Shown here piece after piece: positions 32,907 to 39,272 of a DNA stretch of 46,955 bases. Position 1 is the first letter of the stretch; every line of letters begins with the position of its first letter. The notes under the pieces were generated by a model. That model saw only the letters and a list, made by a program, of their open reading frames with translations, did not search any database and was not told the origin of the DNA. Position numbers and translations under genes: made by a program. Source of the DNA: Clostridia bacterium (GTDB lineage Bacteria > Bacillota > Clostridia > Oscillospirales > CAG-272); assembly GCA_900753295.1 (NCBI GenBank), contig CAADYQ010000106.1, forward strand, positions 1-46,955, given 5' to 3'.

Positions 32907-33845
32907 ATGAAGAAGATTCTTTCGGTACTTCTCTGCGTCGTAATGCTCGGTGCGATGTTCTGCGCATCGGCTTCCGCCGCAAACGCTCTTAAAAAGAACT
33001 ACGATGATGCAAAAGCGGGAGATCTGCTTTACGATGTAGTGTTCAACGCCAAAGACGGTGTGTTCGTTCCCGGCGTTATCAGCAAGGCGAAGGATTGCGC
33101 TATCCAGACCTCCGATGACGGCAAGACGCTCACTATCACCCACGACAACGACACCGCCAAGGGCAGATTCTGGTACGGCGGCGCTATCGACGGTCTTGAG
33201 ATCGGCGAAGGCAAGAGCTACACGCTCAAGGGCAAAGTCCAGATATTCGGAATCAATGCCGGTGTGTACATCAACTACCCTAATGACGGCACTTCATACG
33301 GCGAGCTTTACGGCTTTTACGGCGGCAGACAGGATAATAACGACATGACCCTCGGCAAGGGCGGCGGAAAAGCCACCGGTTCCGTAACAAAAGATGACGG
33401 TTCGCTCCTTTGCGACGGCTCCGCATACGCAAAGTATGACTTCAAGGCTGCTCAGGAAGCCAATGCCGACGGTTTTGCAGAGTTCATGATCGTTGTTGAC
33501 GGCTACGATTTTGCCGTATACTTCAACAACGTGCTGTTTGACAAGCATATTGGCACTGCCGAAGAGTTTGCAAATTCCAATAAGTTCGGTATTGCATTCT
33601 ACGTTTACAACAAGAACTCAGGCATCATCGCCAAGGACTTCCAGATATTCAAGGGCGATCTCACCAATCTTCCCGCCGATACAGAGGCTCCTGCGACCCA
33701 GCCCGAGACTCCCACCACCGATGCGCCTGTGACCGAGCCGGATTCTCCCGTGACCGGTGATAACACTGCAGTGATCCTCATGATCGTTGCTGTCGTCGCT
33801 ATGCTCGGAACCGCTGTTACCGTTAAGGTAGTCCGCGAGAAATAA
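32907..33845 (+). CDS. Sorted surface protein, paralog 1 of 3 (312 aa)
   Basis: Signal peptide MKKILSVLLCVVMLGAMFCA, then SASA-A, cleaved near residue 25. One beta-rich module of about 225 residues follows (KNYDDAKAGDLLYDVVFNAK at its start, FMIVVDGYDFAVYFNNVLFD and later IAFYVYNKNSGIIAKDFQIF at its end), which resembles a concanavalin/LamG-like or DUF1080-like sandwich. Then comes a Pro/Thr linker and a C-terminal signal: SPVTGDN, a hydrophobic helix and the tail VVREK. This looks like a non-canonical sortase signal (SPxTG instead of LPxTG). Ligand unknown. Own promoter and terminator. Confidence 0.8.
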   Translation: MKKILSVLLCVVMLGAMFCASASAANALKKNYDDAKAGDLLYDVVFNAKDGVFVPGVISKAKDCAIQTSDDGKTLTITHDNDTAKGRFWYGGAIDGLEIGEGKSYTLKGKVQIFGINAGVYINYPNDGTSYGELYGFYGGRQDNNDMTLGKGGGKATGSVTKDDGSLLCDGSAYAKYDFKAAQEANADGFAEFMIVVDGYDFAVYFNNVLFDKHIGTAEEFANSNKFGIAFYVYNKNSGIIAKDFQIFKGDLTNLPADTEAPATQPETPTTDAPVTEPDSPVTGDNTAVILMIVAVVAMLGTAVTVKVVREK

Positions 33846-33868
33846 TCAAGAGTACATTAAATGACCTG

Positions 33869-33903
33869 CGGTCTGTCGCGCCCCGGCGCGACAGACCGTT
33901 TTT
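33869..33903 (+). terminator. Terminator of surface paralog 1
   Basis: Perfect 13-bp stem GGTCTGTCGCGCC / GGCGCGACAGACC with a tiny loop, then GTTTTT. It shares its stem start with the ribosomal-operon terminator at 24506. Confidence 0.9.
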
Positions 33904-33943
33904 GCGTTATCCTGTTTTTTGATGTCATAATGTCGAATTTCTA

Positions 33944-34000
33944 TTGCATTGGCACCTCGTTTATGGTATAATAATTATATCAATTCGGTCTGTGACCGGA
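33944..34000 (+). promoter_or_regulatory. Promoter and leader hairpin of surface paralog 2
   Basis: TTGCAT (33944-33949), 17 bp, TATAAT (33967-33972) with extended TGG. The leader hairpin CGGTC-TGT-GACCG (33986-33998) precedes AAAAAAGAAAGG. The pairing is kept but the sequence differs from paralogs 1 and 3. Confidence 0.88.
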
Positions 34001-34021
34001 AAAAAGAAAGGTTTTATAACG

Positions 34022-35764
34022 ATGAAGAAAATCATTTCGGTTCTCCTTTGTGCCGTTATGCTTGCGGCGATGTTCTGCATGTCCGTATCCGTCGGCGCAA
34101 CAGCCAAGGGATACGATGCCGCAAAAGACGGCGAGCTTCTTTATGAAGTGAAATTCGGCGCAACATCGGGAGCGTATCAGCCCTACATATTCGGCGCCGG
34201 AAAAGAAGTTCACGCCAAAGAGCTTGTAGTGGCTCCTTCCGCCGATGGCAATGAGCTTTCCCTCACTGCAAGCGGTGCTTCTGCCGGCAGAATTTTCTAC
34301 GGCGGCAAAATAGACGGTCTCAAGCTCGGTGCAGATAAAAAATACACCATTGAGATGGAAATGAAGTTCCCGCTCACCTCCTCGGGAAATGCAGGTTATT
34401 ATTTCAACTTCGGCGGTTACACCGCTTATGATCCGGCGTCTACCGACGGCAACAAGGCGATGATCAACGATGCGTCATACACCAATCTTTACGGTCTGTA
34501 CGGACGCACCGAGACTGAGGGCGCGTGCTTTACGCTGTCTGCCGCTGCCGGTGCAAAACTGCCCGGCGAGCTTGTTTCCGACGGCGCTGTGTACACTGAT
34601 ATTCCCGATGCAGCACGTGTAGGCGATGCCTACTGCAAGGTGCGTGTTGAGATCGACGGTTACTTCTATGCCGTTTACCTCAATGATGTTCTTTACGATC
34701 AGACGACCGTTAACCCCACCGTGCTTGACAAGGCAAACGACCTCGGCGTTACATTCTACCTCTATAACAAGAATGTAAACCTCAATGTCAAGAACGTTAA
34801 GATCTATAAGGGCGCAAGAACCGGAGCTAAGTCCATTCGTGATGATGCTTCCAACCAGCTCCTTGTTTCCTATGACGCTGCATATCTCGGAGAAAAGCTG
34901 TATGACGTCAACTTTGCTGCCGAAAAGGGCGTTTTCACTCTCAGAAGAATAGCTAACTCCAAGGATTCCACCAAGACTGTTTCCGACGACGGTAAGATGA
35001 TAACTCTCACCAAGGGTTCGGAAAAGGGCGGCACATACTTGGGAAGCAATATTCGCGGACTCAAGATCAATGCCGATACCAAGTACACCGTAAAATTCAA
35101 GGTCAAGACCACAGGCACCTACGGCGGTTCTATCGGTTACAACCTTAACTGGCCCTACACCACAGCTGCTGCCAACAGCAGCCGCTTCAACCTTTACGGC
35201 AACTTCAACGATATGGGCGTTGACCGCAAGCTCAAATTTGCAAACCACGGTACCGAGATATCCGGCTACGGATACAATGATATGGCATACGATCAGTTCA
35301 ATCCCGCCGTCGATGCCGATGGATTCACCGATATGGCATACGAGATCGATGGCTATGCAGTATCCATTTATCTCGGCAACGCCGACAAAAACGGCGAGAT
35401 GACTCTTTACAAGTCCATCCCGCTTACTGCCGAGCAGTATCTTGATTCCGATGATCTTGCTATCTTCCTCTATGTTTACAACGAGAACAGAAGCATAAGC
35501 GTAAAGGATTGCTCTGTATACAAGGGCCTTGTCGTAAGCACCACCTACGAGATCCCCACTACTGACGCTCCTACGACTGACGCTCCTACTACCGATGCTC
35601 CCACCACGGATGCTCCTGCCACTGACGCTCCCACGACCGATGCGCCTGTGACCGAGCCGGATTCTCCCGTGACCGGTGACAACACCGCAGTGATCCTCAT
35701 GATCGTTGCTGTCGTCGCTATGCTCGGAACCGCTGTTACCGTTAAGGTAGTCCGCGAGAAATAA
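34022..35764 (+). CDS. Sorted surface protein, paralog 2 of 3, two-module form (580 aa)
   Basis: Signal peptide MKKIISVLLCAVMLAAMFCM. Two tandem copies of the paralog module follow: the first from KGYDAAKDGELLYEVKFGA to LNVKNVKIYKG, the second from SYDAAYLGEKLYDVNFAAEK to ISVKDCSVYKG. Then six PTTDA/PATDA repeats (DNA 35555-35644), SPVTGDN, a hydrophobic helix and VVREK. The module duplication is ancient, since the copies are well diverged. The last 125 coding bases are nearly identical to paralogs 1 and 3. The start at 34022 is supported by GAAAGG upstream; an earlier in-frame start at 33944 would lie on the promoter. Probably a wall-anchored adhesin or glycan-binding protein (inference). 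Confidence 0.8.
   Translation: MKKIISVLLCAVMLAAMFCMSVSVGATAKGYDAAKDGELLYEVKFGATSGAYQPYIFGAGKEVHAKELVVAPSADGNELSLTASGASAGRIFYGGKIDGLKLGADKKYTIEMEMKFPLTSSGNAGYYFNFGGYTAYDPASTDGNKAMINDASYTNLYGLYGRTETEGACFTLSAAAGAKLPGELVSDGAVYTDIPDAARVGDAYCKVRVEIDGYFYAVYLNDVLYDQTTVNPTVLDKANDLGVTFYLYNKNVNLNVKNVKIYKGARTGAKSIRDDASNQLLVSYDAAYLGEKLYDVNFAAEKGVFTLRRIANSKDSTKTVSDDGKMITLTKGSEKGGTYLGSNIRGLKINADTKYTVKFKVKTTGTYGGSIGYNLNWPYTTAAANSSRFNLYGNFNDMGVDRKLKFANHGTEISGYGYNDMAYDQFNPAVDADGFTDMAYEIDGYAVSIYLGNADKNGEMTLYKSIPLTAEQYLDSDDLAIFLYVYNENRSISVKDCSVYKGLVVSTTYEIPTTDAPTTDAPTTDAPTTDAPATDAPTTDAPVTEPDSPVTGDNTAVILMIVAVVAMLGTAVTVKVVREK
35555..35644 (+). repeat. Six 15-bp repeats encoding PTTDA
   Basis: Six units encode P-T/A-T-D-A with mostly third-position differences. 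They lengthen the Pro/Thr stalk of paralog 2 relative to paralogs 1 (one unit) and 3 (two units), so copy number has changed by slippage or recombination. Confidence 0.9.
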
Positions 35765-35777
35765 TCAAGTTTTTCCT

Positions 35778-35818
35778 TCCGGGTCGCTGCCCAACGCGGC
35801 GGCCCGGAGCTTTTGTTT
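35778..35818 (+). terminator. Terminator of surface paralog 2
   Basis: TCCGGG...CCCGGA outer stem with a GC-rich inner pairing, followed by TTTTGTTT. It lies 13 bp after the stop. Confidence 0.75.
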
Positions 35819-35851
35819 GCCTCACCTTTGACGAAAATATGTAATATTCTA

Positions 35852-35904
35852 TTGCATTTGAAGTCCGATTGTGGTATAATAAACACATAAATAGGCTTAA
35901 AGCC
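35852..35904 (+). promoter_or_regulatory. Promoter and leader hairpin of surface paralog 3
   Basis: TTGCAT (35852-35857), 17 bp, TATAAT (35875-35880) with extended TGG. The leader hairpin GGCTT-A-AAGCC (35894-35904) is followed by GAAAAAAGAAAGG. Confidence 0.88.
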
Positions 35905-35927
35905 GAAAAAAGAAAGGTGCTATAACA

Positions 35928-36845
35928 ATGAAGAAGATTCTTTCGGTCATGCTTTGCGTTGTGATGCTCGGTGCAATGTTCTGCGCGTCTGCATCCGCTG
36001 CCAACGAGCTGACAAAGAGCTATGACGAAGCAAAAGACGGCGAGCTGCTTTACGAAGCGGTATTCAACTCCACAGACGGCGTGTATGTTCCCCGCGTGAT
36101 CAGAGAAGCCGCAAAGGGCGAGATCACGACCTCCGATGACGGCAAGACCATTACCGTTACACATGAGGCTGACAACAAGGGCGGCTTCTGGTACGGCGGC
36201 GAGATCAAGGGTCTTACGCTCGGTGCGGACAAGAGCTACACTCTTACCGGTAAAGCCAAAATAACCGGCACTAACGGCGGTATCTATTTCAACGATTGCG
36301 ACGATTATCTCAAGCTGTTCGGTTTCTACGGCGGTCAGAAGAATGACGACATGACCCTTGATAAGGGCGGCAAGAAGACCACCGGCGAGAAGTGCGACGG
36401 CAGCGCATATCAGAAATATCCGTGGCAGGCCAACCAGGCGGCAAGCGCCGACGGTTACATAGACTTCATGATCATCATTGAAGGCTACAACTTCTCCGTT
36501 TACTTCAACGGCGAGCTTTTCGATACACATACCGGAACCGCCGAGGAATTTGCAGAGAACAACGATAAGGTCGGTATTGCTTTCTATGTATACAACAAGA
36601 AGGCATCCGTCACCGCTACCGATGTAAAGCTCTACAAGGGCAATAAGCTCACCGCTCCCGTTGAGACCGAGGCTCCTGCGACCCAGCCCGAGACTCCTAC
36701 CACCGACGCTCCCACGACCGATGCGCCTGTGACCGAGCCTGACTCCCCCGTGACCGGCGATAACACCGCAGTGATTCTCATGATCGTTGCCGTTGTCGCC
36801 ATGCTCGGAACCGCTGTTACCGTTAAGGTAGTCCGCGAGAAATAA
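35928..36845 (+). CDS. Sorted surface protein, paralog 3 of 3 (305 aa)
   Basis: Signal peptide MKKILSVMLCVVMLGAMFCA then SASA-A. One module (SYDEAKDGELLYEAVFNSTD to VTATDVKLYKG), closest to paralog 1: the N-termini are almost the same and the glycine-rich loop DDMTLDKGGKKTTGE matches NDMTLGKGGGKATG. The C-terminus has the same linker, SPVTGDN, hydrophobic helix and VVREK. ATG at 35928 with GAAAGGTG upstream. Function is unknown; a carbohydrate-binding sandwich fold is a guess from the repeating Val/Tyr/Phe strand pattern. Confidence 0.8.
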   Translation: MKKILSVMLCVVMLGAMFCASASAANELTKSYDEAKDGELLYEAVFNSTDGVYVPRVIREAAKGEITTSDDGKTITVTHEADNKGGFWYGGEIKGLTLGADKSYTLTGKAKITGTNGGIYFNDCDDYLKLFGFYGGQKNDDMTLDKGGKKTTGEKCDGSAYQKYPWQANQAASADGYIDFMIIIEGYNFSVYFNGELFDTHTGTAEEFAENNDKVGIAFYVYNKKASVTATDVKLYKGNKLTAPVETEAPATQPETPTTDAPTTDAPVTEPDSPVTGDNTAVILMIVAVVAMLGTAVTVKVVREK

Positions 36846-36862
36846 TCGGGTTTAACATTTTG

Positions 36863-36902
36863 AAGGGATAAAAACTCAAATTGAGTCTTTTATCCCTTTT
36901 TT
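36863..36902 (+). terminator. Terminator of surface paralog 3
   Basis: AAGGGATAAAAACTCAA pairs with TTGAGTCTTTTATCCCTT (one mismatch near the centre), followed by a run of T. Inner AAAAACTC/GAGT...TTTT resembles the palindromes at 25888 and 38048. Confidence 0.85.
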
Positions 36903-36981
36903 CTTGTTTGTTGCGCAACCTGCGGTTGCGGAACGATGTAAAAAAACAGTGACAAAAATCAAAAAAGATGCGCTTTGTTTA

Positions 36982-37065
36982 TTGACAGCGGTCCGACCTT
37001 GATGTATAATAAATACGGCGGGAGACATCCGCGCCAAGAAACAGTGTGAGCCGCACCGGTGCGGC
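36982..37065 (+). promoter_or_regulatory. Promoter and leader palindrome of the ROK kinase gene
   Basis: Perfect TTGACA (36982-36987), 17 bp, TATAAT (37005-37010). The leader contains the palindrome GCCGCACC/GGTGCGGC (37050-37065) directly before GGGAGGA. Confidence 0.92.
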
Positions 37066-37080
37066 GGGAGGAACTTTATA

Positions 37081-38040
37081 ATGTACAGGATCGGTATCGA
37101 CCTCGGCGGAACAAATATTGCCGCAGGACTTGTGGATGAGAACATGAATATAGTCGAAAAGCAGAGCGTACCCACGCTGGCACAGCGCGCGCCCGAGCTT
37201 ATTGTTGACGATATGGCAGAGCTTTGCCGCCGCGTAGTAGCCGCAAAGGGTGTTTCCATGACAGATATCGCATCCGTGGGCGTTGCATCCCCCGGTATCG
37301 CCAACGACCGCAGCGGTTGCATTGAATATGCCAACAACCTGCCGTTCAGAAAATTCCCGCTTGCGGCGCTTCTTCACGAGCGCCTCGGAAGCTCCACCGA
37401 TATACATATCGCAAACGATGCAAATGCCGCCGCATGGGGCGAGGCTGTTGCGGGCGCGGCAAAGGGAACTACCGATTCGGTAATGATAACGCTCGGTACC
37501 GGCGTCGGGGGCGGTGTAATAATCAACAATCAGATCCTTACCGGCTTCAATAACGCCGGCGCGGAGCTGGGACATATCGTGATAGCCGCAGACGGACGCC
37601 AGTGCTCATGCGGCAGACTGGGATGCTGGGAGGCGTACAGCTCCGCCACCGCGCTTATCAACATGACGCGTGAAAAGCTGGAGGAGTGCCGTCTTAAGGG
37701 ACGTCATACGCTTATCGAGGATATAGCCCGCGAGCGCGGCAAGATATCCGGACGCACTGCGTGCGACGCTATGCGTGCTGGCGATGAGGCGGCGGCTGAG
37801 GTCTTCAGAATGTATGTGCACTACCTCGCGTGCGGACTCGTCAACATCGTGAATATATTCCAGCCGGAGGTCATATCTCTCGGCGGCGGAATATCGAACG
37901 AGGGAGACTTCCTTCTCAAACCGCTGATCCCGATGGTACGCAAGGAGCAGTACGGCGGCGGGATCGTGTCCGAGACCGAGATACGCATTGCAAAGCTAGG
38001 CAACGATGCGGGCATCGTTGGCGCAGCTATGCTGCACTGA
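37081..38040 (+). CDS. ROK-family sugar kinase, probably glucokinase
   Basis: A 319-residue kinase that phosphorylates glucose or a related hexose with ATP in the cytosol. ROK signatures: the phosphate loop GIDLGGTNIAAGLVD (5-19), VGVASPGIAND, the catalytic Asp in HIANDANAAAWGE, LGTGVGGGVI, the sugar-binding AELGHIV and the zinc motif CSCGRLGCWEAYSS. There is no N-terminal HTH, so it is an enzyme, not a NagC-type repressor. Glucose versus N-acetylmannosamine or another sugar cannot be told from this. GGGAGGAA precedes the ATG. It is a single-gene unit with its own promoter and terminator. Confidence 0.9.
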   Translation: MYRIGIDLGGTNIAAGLVDENMNIVEKQSVPTLAQRAPELIVDDMAELCRRVVAAKGVSMTDIASVGVASPGIANDRSGCIEYANNLPFRKFPLAALLHERLGSSTDIHIANDANAAAWGEAVAGAAKGTTDSVMITLGTGVGGGVIINNQILTGFNNAGAELGHIVIAADGRQCSCGRLGCWEAYSSATALINMTREKLEECRLKGRHTLIEDIARERGKISGRTACDAMRAGDEAAAEVFRMYVHYLACGLVNIVNIFQPEVISLGGGISNEGDFLLKPLIPMVRKEQYGGGIVSETEIRIAKLGNDAGIVGAAMLH

Positions 38041-38047
38041 TATATAG

Positions 38048-38097
38048 AAAAAATGGTGTTAAAAACTCAAACCGAGTTTTTTAACGCCATTTTTTAC
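38048..38097. terminator. Bidirectional terminator between ROK kinase and mini-PnuC
   Basis: AAAAAATGGTGTTAAAAACTC (5' arm 38048-38068) pairs with GAGTTTTTTAACGCCATTTTTT (one G-T and a small bulge), giving T-runs in both readings. It serves the convergent genes; the mini-PnuC stop codon (38094-38096) lies in the terminal T-run. Confidence 0.85.
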
Positions 38098-38342
38098 GCA
38101 CCTGCCGATTGCCGTTTTTTCATATGCGACCAGCTTATAAACCCGTAAATATCGTTGGCAAGGAACATGACAAAGCAGATCACGACCGAGATGTATGATA
38201 TGTCCGTCATGGCGGCGAGCGTCATGTACTCGCTACGGTCAAAAACGCAGAAGGATGCTATGATAAGACCGACCGAGGCGCACCACAGGGCGATCTCCGC
38301 TTTTGTAAAATAACCCTTCAGACTTTTCGTTGCTTTTTCCAT
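38094..38342 (-). pseudogene. PnuC-like transporter with the middle deleted in frame (82 aa)
   Basis: The first 43 residues (YFTKAEIALWCASVGLIIAS, then FDRSEYMTLAA) resemble the N-terminus of clostridial PnuC-type vitamin transporters. The last 40 (MTDISYISVVICFVMFLAND, then IYGFISWSHMKKRQ) resemble their C-terminus. The family is about 220-230 residues, so roughly 140-150 residues, most of the transport core, are missing, with the frame intact. The joint is near ...TLAA|MTDIS. Ribosome-binding site (CGGAGG) and promoter are intact. It may be a recent deletion allele, an assembly error, or a truly short membrane protein. The family match is from memory. Confidence 0.55.
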
Positions 38343-38446
38343 TTCGACCTCCGAAAAAACAAAGCACCCGCCGGCACATCTTCAAAGACCTAACGATGTG
38401 CTGCGGATGCTTTTTGCATCTCTCCCCGGTGGGAGATAATATTTAC
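38343..38446 (-). promoter_or_regulatory. Attenuator leader of the PnuC-like gene (possible riboswitch)
   Basis: The minus-strand transcript has TCTCCC/GGGAGA (a small hairpin), then GATGC/GCATC, then a long stem pairing AAGCATCCGC + GCACATC with GATGTGC + GCGGGTGCTT, followed by TGTTTTTT: an intrinsic terminator ending just before the ribosome-binding site. The GATGC/GCATC pairing shares bases with the terminator 5' arm, so the two are alternatives. This is the layout of a transcription-attenuation riboswitch; I could not match a known class. Confidence 0.65.
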
Positions 38447-38452
38447 GTGCAT

Positions 38453-38481
38453 GTTATAGCATACCCCGCGCGGACTGTCAA
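38453..38481 (-). promoter_or_regulatory. Promoter of the PnuC-like gene
   Basis: Minus strand: TTGACA (complement of 38476-38481), 17 bp, TATAAC (complement of 38453-38458). It is divergent from the two-component promoter ten bases away. Confidence 0.88.
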
Positions 38482-38490
38482 GTATTTTTG

Positions 38491-38519
38491 TTGCGCCGCA
38501 CCGCGGTTTGTGATATAAT
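38491..38519 (+). promoter_or_regulatory. Promoter of the two-component system
   Basis: TTGCGC (38491-38496), 17 bp, TATAAT (38514-38519), 76 bp before the response-regulator start. Confidence 0.75.
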
Positions 38520-38594
38520 GGATATATACCTTCTGTGCGTTTTTAGTCAGATTTAAGGTTTATGCGGTATAGTATGACCGGAGGTGGCGAAAAA

Positions 38595-39272
38595 ATGAGA
38601 CTTTTACTGGCGGAGGACGAGCGTGCGCTTTCAAATGTGCTCGTCACGATCCTGAAGCATAACAATTATACGGTAGACGCGGTATACAACGGAGCCGACG
38701 CGCTTGATTATCTTGCGTGCGCAACGTATGACGGTGTGATCCTTGATATAATGATGCCCAAGGTGGACGGTATCGATGTGCTGAAAAGGATACGTGCCGC
38801 AGGCAATAAGGTCCCGGTGCTTTTGCTGACCGCCAAAAGCGAGGTCGATGACAAGGTGGCGGGTCTTGATTGCGGTGCGGACGATTACCTTACAAAGCCG
38901 TTCGTGACCAAGGAGCTTCTGGCGCGTCTGCGGGCGATAATGCGCAGGCAGGGGGGCGAGGTGGACAATTCGCTCACATTCGGAGACCTGCGCCTTGACC
39001 GCGCGAGCTTTGAGCTGTCGTCATCGGGCGGCAAGCTGGCGCTTACGGCAAAGGAATTTCAGATAATGGAGCTGCTTATGAAAAATCCGTCGCAGGTCAT
39101 ATCCGCCGAACGGCTCATGGAGCGGATATGGGGCGTGGAGAGCGATGCCGAGATCAACGTGGTGTGGACGTATATTTCATACCTTCGCAAAAAGCTCAAG
39201 CTGCTCGGCTCTCGTGTTTCGATAAAGGCAGTAAGAAATATCGGGTATACATTGGAGTGCGGAGATGCTTAA
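38595..39272 (+). CDS. OmpR-family response regulator
   Basis: A 225-residue protein. The receiver domain (1-115) has the acidic pocket (AEDE), phosphoacceptor Asp51 in VILDIMMPKVDG, Thr in LLLTAKSE and Lys in YLTKPF. The winged-helix DNA-binding domain (about 128-222) has LTAKEFQIMELLMKNPSQVI and the VWTYISYLRKKL recognition helix. ATG at 38595 with CGGAGGTGG upstream. It overlaps the kinase gene by eight bases, so the pair is co-translated. Targets may include the VTC operon downstream (inference from position). Confidence 0.92.
   Translation: MRLLLAEDERALSNVLVTILKHNNYTVDAVYNGADALDYLACATYDGVILDIMMPKVDGIDVLKRIRAAGNKVPVLLLTAKSEVDDKVAGLDCGADDYLTKPFVTKELLARLRAIMRRQGGEVDNSLTFGDLRLDRASFELSSSGGKLALTAKEFQIMELLMKNPSQVISAERLMERIWGVESDAEINVVWTYISYLRKKLKLLGSRVSIKAVRNIGYTLECGDA

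Noticed and set aside
35555..35644. CRISPR or other spaced repeat
   Set aside because: The 15-bp units are contiguous, in frame and encode a Pro/Thr stalk; no spacers. No CRISPR array was seen anywhere in the window.
38343..38446. TPP, FMN, preQ1 or NAD+-II riboswitch upstream of the PnuC-like gene
   Set aside because: None of the core motifs I know for these classes is visible; kept as an unclassified attenuator.
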